Part shown: positions 46,098 through 54,802 of the stretch, piece after piece
How positions within the stretch are numbered: the first letter of the stretch is position 1
How the letters are laid out: each line of letters begins with the position of its first letter
NCBI GenBank assembly: GCA_024690665.1
Contig: JAILOU010000033.1
Coordinates: 1-64,000, forward strand
DNA length: 64,000 bases
DNA from: Eubacterium sp.
Lineage (GTDB): Bacteria > Bacillota > Clostridia > Lachnospirales > Lachnospiraceae
Direction of reading: 5' to 3'
Notes under the pieces: generated by a model
What the model saw: the letters and a program-made list of their open reading frames with translations, nothing else
Database searches by the model: none
What the model was told of the DNA's origin: nothing
Made by a program: the position numbers and the translations under genes

Positions 46098-47525
46098 ATG
46101 ATGAAATACTCATTATGGCAATTTAAAAACTGGTACGAACAACACAATATCAGCCTTTCATCATTTATCTCCGATACGGATTGCGATATCACAACATTAA
46201 CATTATGCGACACTTTACCCGAATCTTATGAAAAACATACGGCATTTATCCTACCTGCCGATATCTTAGACGACTGCTCCGGTTTTCGAAGTGCACTTTA
46301 CTATAACCAAAACCGACTGTTGTTTCCGGTTACTTCGCCGGAAGAATTATTTAATCTTGGGCACAAAATGATGGAAACCTATCAAAACTGGACAGCCAAT
46401 TTAACAAACCTGATTTTTTCCGATACTCCTATATCCACAATCTTAAATCAGGCACAAACCAAATTTCCGTTTCCACTGTGCATGTATCACAAAAATGGCA
46501 CCATTTTATATCATTCAGACGATTGGCCGGATTCCTTTAACCCTGATACGGTAACAAAGATTCTGCCTTATTTTCAGCAGGATTCTTCTTTCGGAAAAAC
46601 ATTTTTCCTACAAGCCGCTGCACCCTCAGAAGGTACGTATATTGGCTATATTCCAAATGATTCTTCCGGCGAGTGGGCTTTATTTACCAAAGAAACAGAC
46701 CATAAACTTCAACCTGGGGATCTTCACATATTCATGCATATAGCAAATATTTTAGAACACGCTTTTTCTTTTGAAGAAGGACTGACCGTTGGTCTTCATC
46801 CAATGTCCAAATGGTTCTCCTTACAACTGGATTCGAACAGTTCTTCCATTACATCAAATTCGTATTTATTCAATTCTGATTGGGAATATAATGATTATTA
46901 TATGATTGCCGGAATACATGTAGAAGAGGCACAAACTACCATTTACTCAAGACTGATTGATATTCTGACCAACAAAGATTTTTGTTGTGTCCCGGCAACG
47001 GAAAATATTGCAATCTTAATCCATCTTGGAAATGAATTTCCAGCAGACTTATCCGTCTATACAAATCGACTGCAATCTTTATGCAAAGGCTACTGTGTTC
47101 ACATCGGACTTAGCCTTGTTTTTCATGGATTACAAAATATTTCAGAATACTACACGCAGGCTCAGTCCGCAGTATTGGAAGCACAAGACCGTAACGTTAT
47201 GCTATTTTCTTTGGTAGATGAACTTGCGAAATACATATTAAAAAGCAGTCAATCTATTCCCGAAGTTCGTGCTTATCTGCACCCGGAAATACAAAAACTT
47301 TCCGGAGCTGATAAAACCTCAGGGGATCAACTGCTTACGACTCTTTATACTTATATTATTATGGGGCGTTCCATCTCTCGAACGGCTGATGCGCTATTTA
47401 TACACCGAAACACTCTTCGTAATCGGTTAAACAAAATCCGTCAACTAATATCCATTGACCCGGATGATGAAGCACAGGCAGAACATATTCTGTTATCACT
47501 GATTATACATCCAAAAGATTGTTAG
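46098..47525 (+). CDS. PucR/CdaR-type transcriptional regulator, flank of the GRE locus
   Basis: A 475-residue regulator. The C-terminal helix-turn-helix of the PucR family is clear (SISRTADALFIHRNTLRNRL, about residues 428-447). The rest is a long sensory region without the classical PucR N-terminal domain; a central region near 250-370 may be the GGDEF-like domain common in this family. It shares overall plan and length with the regulator at 59818, so the two appear to be paralogues on either side of the locus. AAGGAGG precedes the start. PucR-type proteins often activate purine or aromatic catabolism. Confidence 0.85.
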   Translation: MMKYSLWQFKNWYEQHNISLSSFISDTDCDITTLTLCDTLPESYEKHTAFILPADILDDCSGFRSALYYNQNRLLFPVTSPEELFNLGHKMMETYQNWTANLTNLIFSDTPISTILNQAQTKFPFPLCMYHKNGTILYHSDDWPDSFNPDTVTKILPYFQQDSSFGKTFFLQAAAPSEGTYIGYIPNDSSGEWALFTKETDHKLQPGDLHIFMHIANILEHAFSFEEGLTVGLHPMSKWFSLQLDSNSSSITSNSYLFNSDWEYNDYYMIAGIHVEEAQTTIYSRLIDILTNKDFCCVPATENIAILIHLGNEFPADLSVYTNRLQSLCKGYCVHIGLSLVFHGLQNISEYYTQAQSAVLEAQDRNVMLFSLVDELAKYILKSSQSIPEVRAYLHPEIQKLSGADKTSGDQLLTTLYTYIIMGRSISRTADALFIHRNTLRNRLNKIRQLISIDPDDEAQAEHILLSLIIHPKDC

Positions 47526-47548
47526 CAGATTATGCCAACGCTTCGCTT

Positions 47549-48193
47549 CTACGCTTCATCCGCAAGCTCTTCTTGAATGCCCTCAAAGTGCTCAATGATG
47601 ACATCAAAAACCTTTTTCTCATCACGGTTTTTTAGCGTTTCATAGATGTCCTCATGTCTTTTTGCTAATTCTACCATCGCCGTCTCTGTATGATCCGTGG
47701 TAAATGCTGTCCAGATTTCTATGTTACACATCTGCCACATCTTAAACAATTCCGTGGTATCTGCCATCAACACTATTGCCTTATGAAACTCTGTATTTTT
47801 TTCTACAAATAAGTTTCTGTTCTTTAATTCCGCGGCCATCTCCATATCATCTAAAATCTGCCTAAGTTCTGCCACGGAAGCATCATCTGCATTTCGAATT
47901 GCATTGCGAAGAGCTATTGTCTCAAGTCCGGCTCGAACAGAACGGATATCACACAATTCCTTTTTATTTAACTTTCGAACAGAGGCTCCCTTGAATGGAA
48001 GATATTCCACGACACCCAGGGAATCCAGTTCACGAATTGCCTCTCGAACAGGTGCCTGCGATGAATCAAATCGTTGTGCCCATTCCATTTCTATTATACG
48101 TTCACCCGGTTGTAATTCACCACTGACAATTGCTTCGTAGATTGCCTCGCGTATCAAATCTTTAAATACTTTTCTGCTTGATTTTTTTTCCAT
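47549..48193 (-). CDS. GntR-family regulator with FCD ligand domain
   Basis: A 214-residue FadR-subfamily regulator. A winged helix (about 5-72; IVSGELQPGERIIEMEWAQ and SSQAPVREAIREL) is followed by an all-helical FCD domain with likely metal-binding residues (Asp in EFHKAI region, His in the C-terminal helices). It ends convergently with the PucR gene and probably represses the GRE block using carboxylate effectors typical of FCD proteins. AT-rich palindromes near 48266-48277 and in the 58932-59230 gap are candidate operators. Confidence 0.9.
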   Translation of the reverse strand: MEKKSSRKVFKDLIREAIYEAIVSGELQPGERIIEMEWAQRFDSSQAPVREAIRELDSLGVVEYLPFKGASVRKLNKKELCDIRSVRAGLETIALRNAIRNADDASVAELRQILDDMEMAAELKNRNLFVEKNTEFHKAIVLMADTTELFKMWQMCNIEIWTAFTTDHTETAMVELAKRHEDIYETLKNRDEKKVFDVIIEHFEGIQEELADEA

Positions 48194-48277
48194 GTTTCCC
48201 CCATTTCCGTTAATATTGTTATCGTGATTATTAATATACCATTTAATCTATAGGTATTCAATAATATAATCGATTAT
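48194..48277. promoter_or_regulatory. Upstream region of the GntR gene with AT-rich palindrome
   Basis: ATAATCGATTAT (48266-48277) is a perfect 12-bp palindrome overlapping the end of the methyltransferase gene; the gap also contains TTATCGTGATTATTAA. They resemble the ATTATCGATAAT copies at 59004 and 59109 and may be GntR operators. Confidence 0.45.
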
Positions 48278-49065
48278 TTATTATCGTTCTTTCTAATTTC
48301 AAAGACACCAAAATGTTTTTTGTGCGGAAGATAATATGGATATGTTAAAGTATTCGTTTCATGCAGATTCTTTTCAAGAAAACTATCCACCGTCTGGTTA
48401 CATCCATTGCAATGATAAAATGCTGTATACTCTCTTGCTTCTTTTAATGACGTAAATGGCTGTCCATATTCTAAGGTATAATCAGATACATGTGCACATA
48501 TTCCATTTGAAAACAAATGATTGATGAAGGGGATCAAAGAGTGCTTGCGTTTTGCTTTTTCCCCAACATACGGATTATTGATACATCCACCTCGTTCCAC
48601 AATAATCAAACGATCTTTTACAAACTTTAGCAAATGCTTGATATCAACGGTTTCCGCATTGACAAACAACATAATTGCAACATCCCAAAGTCCATCCTTT
48701 TGCGTTTTAACAATCTCGTCTTCAAAGGTATTGATATCTGTGGTAATCACTTCCATATTGTCGACATTTTTTTTCATAATTTCCTTTTGCAATATGTGTG
48801 TAACAACCGGCTCTCTGTCAATACAGGTAACACGATCTACATAATTTGCAAGTTTGAAATCTATCATCCCGGCTCCACATCCAAAATCTGCAACTGTTCG
48901 AGCCCCATTTATTTTTTTTAATAAAATCTCACATAGACGATCATGAAATCCTGTGTATTCGGATGCCCTTTGAAACCACTCTGTTGTTTTCGCATTCCAC
49001 TTTATCTGCATCCGATACGAATCGACTTGTTCGTTTACTTCTGTCATAGCCATCTGTGCTACCAT
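48274..49065 (-). CDS. SAM-dependent methyltransferase in the GRE block
   Basis: A 263-residue class I methyltransferase. Motif I is VADFGCGAGMIDF (about 57-69), with the acidic residue after strand 2 in VTCIDREPV. The C-terminal part has a Cys/His-rich stretch (FYHCNGCNQ). It lies 21 bases after the activase gene and is probably co-transcribed with it. It may methylate a pathway intermediate or a protein; nothing in the sequence shows the acceptor. GGAGGAACATAA precedes the ATG. Its presence beside a GRE activase is unusual. Confidence 0.82.
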   Translation of the reverse strand: MVAQMAMTEVNEQVDSYRMQIKWNAKTTEWFQRASEYTGFHDRLCEILLKKINGARTVADFGCGAGMIDFKLANYVDRVTCIDREPVVTHILQKEIMKKNVDNMEVITTDINTFEDEIVKTQKDGLWDVAIMLFVNAETVDIKHLLKFVKDRLIIVERGGCINNPYVGEKAKRKHSLIPFINHLFSNGICAHVSDYTLEYGQPFTSLKEAREYTAFYHCNGCNQTVDSFLEKNLHETNTLTYPYYLPHKKHFGVFEIRKNDNK

Positions 49066-49086
49066 TTATGTTCCTCCATTTTGTTC

Positions 49087-50028
49087 TCATTTAATATTGT
49101 ATCCACCGATTGAATATTCCACTTTCGCTTCTTCTAAAAGGCGTCGCACGTCGTTTAACATTTTTTTGTCCGGTATCTTAACCTGCTTTAACGTATACTC
49201 ATAACCGATTCTTTCATATTTCATCTCTCCGTAATTGTGATAAGGCAATACATTGAGCAAAGGTGTCCCGGGTAAATGTTTCACAAACTCTGCAGTACTT
49301 AGAATATTTGTTTGATCGTCGTTATATCCCGGAATTAGCGGAAGACGAATAACCAGACAAACCTTTCTTTGTTCACAAAACTTCGCGGCGTTTTTTATGT
49401 TACTGATAATCACCTTGTTATCCACACCGGTAATTTCCTTATGCTTTTTTCCGTCCATGCATTTACAATCTATAAAAGCCGTATCTGTTTCCGTTAGTAT
49501 TTTCTCGAGGTCCTCCCATCTGCCATATGCAGATGTTTCAATGGCTGTACTGATTCCCTCACGGATACAACTTTTTAATATCTCATATGCAAATCCCGGC
49601 TGCATCAGGATCTCTCCTCCGGATAAAGTAACTCCACCACCATCTCGCCTGTAATAGAGTCGATCTTTTAGTACTTCCCTTACCACTTCTTTCACGCTAT
49701 ATTCCCGTCCAATCTGCACTCTTGCTTTCGTCGGACAAACGTTAATGCAACGCATGCAATTCACACAACGGGTGAAATCCGTAACCGATACCTTCTTCTT
49801 CCCATCCATCGAAATTGCCTGATTTGGACAGACCGATTCACAGGTTCCACAACCAATGCAGTCCAAAGCATTATATGCCATCTGTTTTTCTCGTTTCAGA
49901 CCATAAGCGTTGCTACACCATTTACAACGAAGTGGACACCCTTTCAAAAAAACGTTTGTCCGAATTCCAGGACCATCCTCCAACATATAATGACTGATAT
50001 CAAAAACAATTCCTCTGATTTCTTCCAT
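49087..50028 (-). CDS. Glycyl radical enzyme activase (radical SAM, with ferredoxin insert)
   Basis: A 313-residue activating enzyme. The radical SAM cluster motif CPLRCKWC gives Cys31, Cys35 and Cys38; an inserted ferredoxin-like domain carries two more cluster motifs (Cys57/60/63/67 and Cys88/91/94/98), as in activases of non-PFL glycyl radical enzymes. GGGVTLSGGEILMQP (about 129-143) is the SAM-binding GGE region. It should abstract the hydrogen from Gly76 of the separate 100-residue protein. A strong terminator lies between that gene and this one, so it is probably made in smaller amounts. AAGAGGTAAC precedes the start. Confidence 0.95.
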   Translation of the reverse strand: MEEIRGIVFDISHYMLEDGPGIRTNVFLKGCPLRCKWCSNAYGLKREKQMAYNALDCIGCGTCESVCPNQAISMDGKKKVSVTDFTRCVNCMRCINVCPTKARVQIGREYSVKEVVREVLKDRLYYRRDGGGVTLSGGEILMQPGFAYEILKSCIREGISTAIETSAYGRWEDLEKILTETDTAFIDCKCMDGKKHKEITGVDNKVIISNIKNAAKFCEQRKVCLVIRLPLIPGYNDDQTNILSTAEFVKHLPGTPLLNVLPYHNYGEMKYERIGYEYTLKQVKIPDKKMLNDVRRLLEEAKVEYSIGGYNIK

Positions 50029-50049
50029 ATATTGTTACCTCTTCTTAGT

Positions 50050-50088
50050 AAAAAAGCAGACTGTCGTAATCATACAGTCTGCTTTTTT
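50050..50088 (-). terminator. Strong terminator between the glycyl-radical small subunit and the activase
   Basis: AAAAAAGCAGACTGT (50050-50064) and its exact complement at 50074-50088 form a 15-bp stem with a 9-base loop; the minus-strand transcript then meets a T-run. It starts two bases after the small-subunit stop codon. Confidence 0.88.
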
Positions 50089-50089
50089 C

Positions 50090-50392
50090 CTATAAGTGAT
50101 GCTCTGTCCTGCTGATAATATCGTTTTGTACAGAGGTCGATAAATCTGTAAAATATACGCTATATCCGGCAACTCGAACCATCAACGTCGGATATTTCTC
50201 CGGATGTTTTTGAGCATCCAGCAAGACATCTTTATCCTGACAATTAAATTGCAGATGATGAATATGTTCATCGCAAAGAGCTGTTCTTACCAGACTACAC
50301 ATCTTATTAATTCCCTGACGCTTGTAATTTTCTTCATCCTGATCCGGAAGAAGTGCATCGATTCCCATTTCATTTACATCGTATTTTCCCAT
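50090..50392 (-). CDS. Stand-alone glycyl-radical domain protein, small subunit of a split GRE
   Basis: A 100-residue protein that is the C-terminal radical domain of glycyl radical enzymes. The conserved segment runs from HHLQFNCQDKDVLLDAQ through HPEKYPTLMVRVAGYS, with Gly76 the radical site, to DLSTSVQNDIISRTEH. Its first 27 residues (MGKYDVNEMGIDALL...) have no match in usual GREs. The gene has its own AGGAGG and ATG eleven bases after the TAG stop of the catalytic protein, in the same frame. The E. coli spare-part protein GrcA (YfiD) is the nearest precedent, but there the main enzyme keeps its own domain. It must dock to the 755-residue protein to work. Confidence 0.93.
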   Translation of the reverse strand: MGKYDVNEMGIDALLPDQDEENYKRQGINKMCSLVRTALCDEHIHHLQFNCQDKDVLLDAQKHPEKYPTLMVRVAGYSVYFTDLSTSVQNDIISRTEHHL

Positions 50393-50401
50393 ATGAACCT
50401 C

Positions 50402-52669
50402 CTACTGTGCGACTAAATCATTTTTACTAATCCACATATTCAAAATTGTTCCATTGGTACATGCACTGTGATTAATCTTTCCATACGAATGTAACGCCGC
50501 CAACGGACCATTTACATCCATATGCTGTTCTGCAGAAAGTGTATCCGCAAGCGGTGTCAGCGCTTTTCTTCCGGATGGAAGTGCCCAGCACATCTCTCCC
50601 ATTGCCACATTCGTTTGCGTCGGCTGAACTCCGGCAGATGAATAGTTTCCGGCACGTCCACATTTCAAAGTTGCACAATACTCTGCACAATCTTGTAATG
50701 CCTTGGACGTAATCATATCAACTTCATCAATGTCATTTCCGTATTTTGGTGCTTCTAGGCACATCTTACGAATCTCTTCATATCCTTCAAAATCTGCTTC
50801 GAGAGCTTTAACAAGCTCCTCCATCGTTACCTTTTTCTCATCGTATACCAGTCTCTTTACTGCCTCCAAAGAATCGCCCATATCTGCAACTCCGGAAAGC
50901 ATGTAATGTGGACCGGAATTTAAGATTGCTCCTCCGGCTACAACATCTACACCTTTTTCGAGTGCACCTGTTGACATCATGGTAAATAATGGCATTTGAT
51001 GTTCCTGCGCCAGCAACTGCTCTGCCACCATCATATGTTCATGGCACAAATCGATTTGGTATCGATATTGACGTTTAAACGCTTCATAAAATTCTTCAAA
51101 AGTTGCAAATGTGGTCGGATCTCCACTTTGAGCACCAATTCTTGTTCCTGCTCCATATCCCGGACAACCTTTTGGTAGGATTCCATTTGTCATTGTCAGA
51201 CTGACGGTATTACCCAGGTTCGTGATATTTGCATTGGTATGTCCGTAACAATATCCTTCCACCTTAGGCTCAACGCATCCTACTGTTGTCGCACGCTCTC
51301 TTATCAGCTTAAGCGGAAGATTATTGGCTCCATTTACACCGGCCCCGTTATACCGAATCATGTTATACACACTTTCAATATCAAAAAATGACGGATGACC
51401 AAGTCCTTCGGCCGATAGTTTAACAGCCTCTCTAAGAAACGCTTCCGGCGTCTTACTTCCGATATGTACATGAACGGATGGAGCGGTTGTTCTTGTTTCA
51501 CGTGCGGCGCGCAGACATATATAGGACAGCAGATTAACTGCATTATTTCCGTCTGCATCATATCCACCTACACTATATCCACCGGCCCATCGATAATATC
51601 CACCGAAACAATGTGCCAGTCCTTCCGGTAAAAGCCACGGAATATTACAGCATTTTATATTGAATTCTTCCATCCATTCCAATGCTGACTGTGGCGTTTC
51701 TTTTTCCTCTTCCAAATCCTTTAGAAGATATGGCCAAAGCAACTGATCGATACGGCCGATGTTAATACACGGACCTGATGCTTCAACGTTCAGCATCATT
51801 GTATTTAACCAAACCATATGTAATGCTTCCGCAAAATTTTCCGGTACATCCCAGCACACTTTTTCCGCACGATCGCCGGCCTTGCGAAGTTCCGCTTTTC
51901 TTTGTTCGTCCTTTTCTTCTTCTGCCTTCTCGTATGCGGCATTTTTCAATCGAACACCATATTCTTTGATACCCTCGCAGACATCCATCATTCCAAGGTA
52001 AAAATCACGCTTATTGACATTTTCAGGATTTTTTAAATCTGTCTCTTCCAATAGTTTTTTACACTTTTCATAGTATCCGCGATATCCGATAGAAAGTAAT
52101 TCATGATAGTCCGGAACAAAGTGAGAACCCGGATTGGAAATGTAATTACTGCAATCTACATATCCGGAATTCAGCAGAATATCCGGACATCTTGTCTGCG
52201 CACGAAATCTTGATGTAAGCGTCTTTTCTTTCCAATACGGAATATGAATATCTAAAAGTTCTTTTTTATCGTGTTCATCAATCTTCCAAGGATCAAAATC
52301 ACGTGTTTCAAATGTATCAAAATCTTCTGCTAACCAATGTGCATGGGACTCTATACTGAAATTGTTACATCTGATTTTTCCTCCCTGCCATCCAAGCAAT
52401 CGCTCACCTTCCACAATAAAGATTGGTAATGTACGGTAAACCTGTGCCATGGCTTCGTAACGTTTTTTAAGCTGCGACTCACTCTCATGATTCTTAAAAT
52501 ATTCCGTAAAAACTTTTGTCCTTTGCATCTCAAGATTTGGTCTGGCCTGATGCAGCATTTCATTCATACGACGAATTCTTGCAGTACACCCAACTGCCGT
52601 AACCTGACCACTTCTCAAATCCATTCCAAGTTTACTTCCGGCTTCCTTTATGTTTGCTTCATTTCCCAT
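50402..52669 (-). CDS. Glycyl radical enzyme catalytic subunit lacking the glycyl-radical domain
   Basis: A 755-residue ten-stranded-barrel GRE. The thiyl-radical Cys465 lies in VGCVEPKVEG with Glu467, the GCVE(P) form found in diol/amine-type eliminases such as glycerol dehydratase and choline lyase rather than in arylacetate decarboxylases or benzylsuccinate synthases. The following segment YCYGHTNAN differs from those I remember, so a new substrate is likely. The chain ends at NHSACTNGTILNMWISKNDL, where normal GREs continue for about 90 residues through the radical loop. That domain is encoded by the next gene. GRE lengths of 780-850 match the sum of the two proteins. Confidence 0.93.
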   Translation of the reverse strand: MGNEANIKEAGSKLGMDLRSGQVTAVGCTARIRRMNEMLHQARPNLEMQRTKVFTEYFKNHESESQLKKRYEAMAQVYRTLPIFIVEGERLLGWQGGKIRCNNFSIESHAHWLAEDFDTFETRDFDPWKIDEHDKKELLDIHIPYWKEKTLTSRFRAQTRCPDILLNSGYVDCSNYISNPGSHFVPDYHELLSIGYRGYYEKCKKLLEETDLKNPENVNKRDFYLGMMDVCEGIKEYGVRLKNAAYEKAEEEKDEQRKAELRKAGDRAEKVCWDVPENFAEALHMVWLNTMMLNVEASGPCINIGRIDQLLWPYLLKDLEEEKETPQSALEWMEEFNIKCCNIPWLLPEGLAHCFGGYYRWAGGYSVGGYDADGNNAVNLLSYICLRAARETRTTAPSVHVHIGSKTPEAFLREAVKLSAEGLGHPSFFDIESVYNMIRYNGAGVNGANNLPLKLIRERATTVGCVEPKVEGYCYGHTNANITNLGNTVSLTMTNGILPKGCPGYGAGTRIGAQSGDPTTFATFEEFYEAFKRQYRYQIDLCHEHMMVAEQLLAQEHQMPLFTMMSTGALEKGVDVVAGGAILNSGPHYMLSGVADMGDSLEAVKRLVYDEKKVTMEELVKALEADFEGYEEIRKMCLEAPKYGNDIDEVDMITSKALQDCAEYCATLKCGRAGNYSSAGVQPTQTNVAMGEMCWALPSGRKALTPLADTLSAEQHMDVNGPLAALHSYGKINHSACTNGTILNMWISKNDLVAQ

Positions 52670-52685
52670 ATCTGTCCTATTCCTT

Positions 52686-53708
52686 TCACACTACTTCAAG
52701 AAGAACTTCCTCAATTCCACCGCATACCATACCTTCATCTCCTGCGTCTTGATTCGTCATATCAATCGCACAAATCTGCATCTCTTTCTCTTTTGTACTT
52801 AACATGTGTCTGGCTCTGTTTATAACCTCTGCCTCAATACAGCCACCACCGATGGTTCCTTTGAATTCACCATTTTTACCGATTAACATCTTGGTACCAA
52901 CCTCTCGAGGTGCAGAACCTTTTCTTGAAATAATCGTCGCAAGAACCTGCTCGTTGACTTCCTCTTTTTCATTTGGCAACAGTGCTTTTAGCAATGTTCT
53001 GCTATATCCACCATTTCTTTGCTCTTTATTCTTTTCCTCTACAATTTCAGCCATAATCGCAACTGCAATTTCTTCCGGTGTTTCTGCACCTATACTTAGG
53101 CCAATCGGGGTATGCACAGCCTCTCTCGTTTCTTTGTCAATTCCACACGCTGCCAGATTGTCCATGACTGTTTTCACCTTACTTCGTGAACCAATCATTC
53201 CTATATATGCGTTTGGTTTTCGAATAATCGTTTCTAAGCATTCCCGGTCATGACTGTGACCGCGGGTAACAATAACGAAATACGTATTCCCATCACTTTC
53301 AAGTTGCTCTAATGCCTCTACATAATCGTCGCAAATAACCTCATCGGCATGCTCTGCTCTTGCATGTTCTGCAAATTGCATACGATCTTCTACTACCGTT
53401 ACATAAAAGCCCAACATTCTTCCCATTCGAATGAGCGGCATTGAGATGTGACCGCCGCCACAAATCACCAGCTTTTTATCCGCGCTAAGCACTTCACAAA
53501 AAACGCTTTCTCCTTGTAATTCCATAAGTCCGGTCTGCTCTGTATTTATCCGGCTTATCTTTCCAAAGAATCCTTTCTCGTTACTTTTCCAATATGACTT
53601 ATGATCGACAAAAACAGCCTTTTCTCCACTATGCTCTCCGGTAACAACGGTTGCTACCACATTAAACCGGTTCATGTCCAATTCATCTATTACCTGATAG
53701 TATTTCAT
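52686..53708 (-). CDS. XdhC/CoxI-family molybdenum-enzyme maturation protein
   Basis: A 340-residue protein of the family that binds molybdenum cofactor and helps sulfurate and insert it into xanthine-dehydrogenase-type enzymes. The Rossmann part (LVICGGGHISMPLIRMG, about 100-116; YIGMIGSRSKV) comes first and the XdhC/CoxI part (VLATIISRKGSAPREVGTKM and GGGCIEAEV, about 258-300; GMVCGGIEEVL) comes last. In the form I know, CoxI comes first, so this looks permuted or has a degenerate N-terminal copy (NVVATVVTGEHSGEK). Its partner is probably the enzyme encoded at 61343-64000. Confidence 0.88.
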   Translation of the reverse strand: MKYYQVIDELDMNRFNVVATVVTGEHSGEKAVFVDHKSYWKSNEKGFFGKISRINTEQTGLMELQGESVFCEVLSADKKLVICGGGHISMPLIRMGRMLGFYVTVVEDRMQFAEHARAEHADEVICDDYVEALEQLESDGNTYFVIVTRGHSHDRECLETIIRKPNAYIGMIGSRSKVKTVMDNLAACGIDKETREAVHTPIGLSIGAETPEEIAVAIMAEIVEEKNKEQRNGGYSRTLLKALLPNEKEEVNEQVLATIISRKGSAPREVGTKMLIGKNGEFKGTIGGGCIEAEVINRARHMLSTKEKEMQICAIDMTNQDAGDEGMVCGGIEEVLLEVV

Positions 53709-53749
53709 CTTATTACCTCCTGCTATGTACCGTTATTCCATAACGAAAT

Positions 53750-54784
53750 TTAAGGTTCAATAATAGCTTTGATTACCTCGCCTCGCTTTGTTGCCTCCAC
53801 AACAGATTCAAAATCTTCCAAACCAACCTTCTGGCTAATCATACTTTTCACATCAATTGCGCCACGTTCTAACATGGACAGACACAGATTCCATGAGGTC
53901 GGTGAAGAGCTGTAAGAAAATACAATATCCAACGATTTTTCACCGGCCGTTTTCCATTCAATTGGAATTTCACGCTGCCCCGGTAACCCAATCACACACA
54001 TGCGGCCAAGTCTTTTCAGCATTCTAAGACCACTGTTAATCGCTGCGGCAGCTCCGGAACAATCCACAAACAGGTCTGCACCTTCTTCGTTTGTCAGATC
54101 ACTTATGATTTTTTCTACGTCATCCTCACCGGATACCAAGATCATGTCTACACCAAGTTTTTTGGCCAATGGGAGTCTTAACTCTTTATCATGTGGTGTA
54201 CCCATCATAATTACTTTTGAAGCACCGTATAGTTTTGCCATCTGTGCAGCAAGAAGTCCAATTGGTCCGGGTCCGGATATAACGACAACATCTTCTGCCT
54301 GAACTCCCGTACGTTCAACAAGCGCAGTTGCAACACATGCCATAGGCTCTGTAAATGCGGCTTCTTCAAACGATAAATTCTCACCAAACTTTAACAACTG
54401 TTTATCATCTATTTTCATATATTCGGCAAATGCACCATCTACCCAATGTCCCGGGCAGGTTCTGTGTTCACACATCTGCGGATTACCTGACAGACACGCT
54501 TTACATGTACCACATACACCCACATTCAATCTTGAAACCACTCTGTCTCCGGGTTTGAAATTCTTTACTTTTGATCCTATTTTTTCTATTTCACCGGATA
54601 ATTCATGGCCGATAATAACGTCCGTTCCGGTTACGACATTTCCGTTATAGATATGCAAATCGGTTCCGCATACCCCAACATCCTTAATCTTAATAAGGAC
54701 TTCATTATCTGTTATCTGAGGCATCGGACGTTCTTGTACTTCCATGCTTCCCGGTTCCAAAGATGTTCTGACTATTGCTTTCAT
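53750..54784 (-). CDS. Zinc-dependent medium-chain alcohol dehydrogenase
   Basis: A 344-residue NAD(P)-dependent dehydrogenase of the sorbitol/threonine dehydrogenase branch. Catalytic zinc ligands: Cys in VGVCGTDLH and the GHE pair in IIGHELSG; the structural zinc has four Cys in CGTCKACLSGNPQMC. The cofactor motif is GPGPIGLLAAQMA (about 171-183). It would oxidise a secondary alcohol or polyol intermediate, or reduce a carbonyl made by the GRE. It lies between XdhC and a metallo-hydrolase gene in the GRE block. Confidence 0.92.
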   Translation of the reverse strand: MKAIVRTSLEPGSMEVQERPMPQITDNEVLIKIKDVGVCGTDLHIYNGNVVTGTDVIIGHELSGEIEKIGSKVKNFKPGDRVVSRLNVGVCGTCKACLSGNPQMCEHRTCPGHWVDGAFAEYMKIDDKQLLKFGENLSFEEAAFTEPMACVATALVERTGVQAEDVVVISGPGPIGLLAAQMAKLYGASKVIMMGTPHDKELRLPLAKKLGVDMILVSGEDDVEKIISDLTNEEGADLFVDCSGAAAAINSGLRMLKRLGRMCVIGLPGQREIPIEWKTAGEKSLDIVFSYSSSPTSWNLCLSMLERGAIDVKSMISQKVGLEDFESVVEATKRGEVIKAIIEP

Positions 54785-54802
54785 ACTGTTATTCTCCCTT
54801 TC

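Noticed and set aside
50390..50404. GRE split as a frameshift artefact
   Set aside because: There is no frame change; the halves are in the same frame with a clean TAG, a full AGGAGG ribosome site and extra linker residues, which argues for real separate genes. A nonsense mutation remains a minor possibility and is discussed as a finding.
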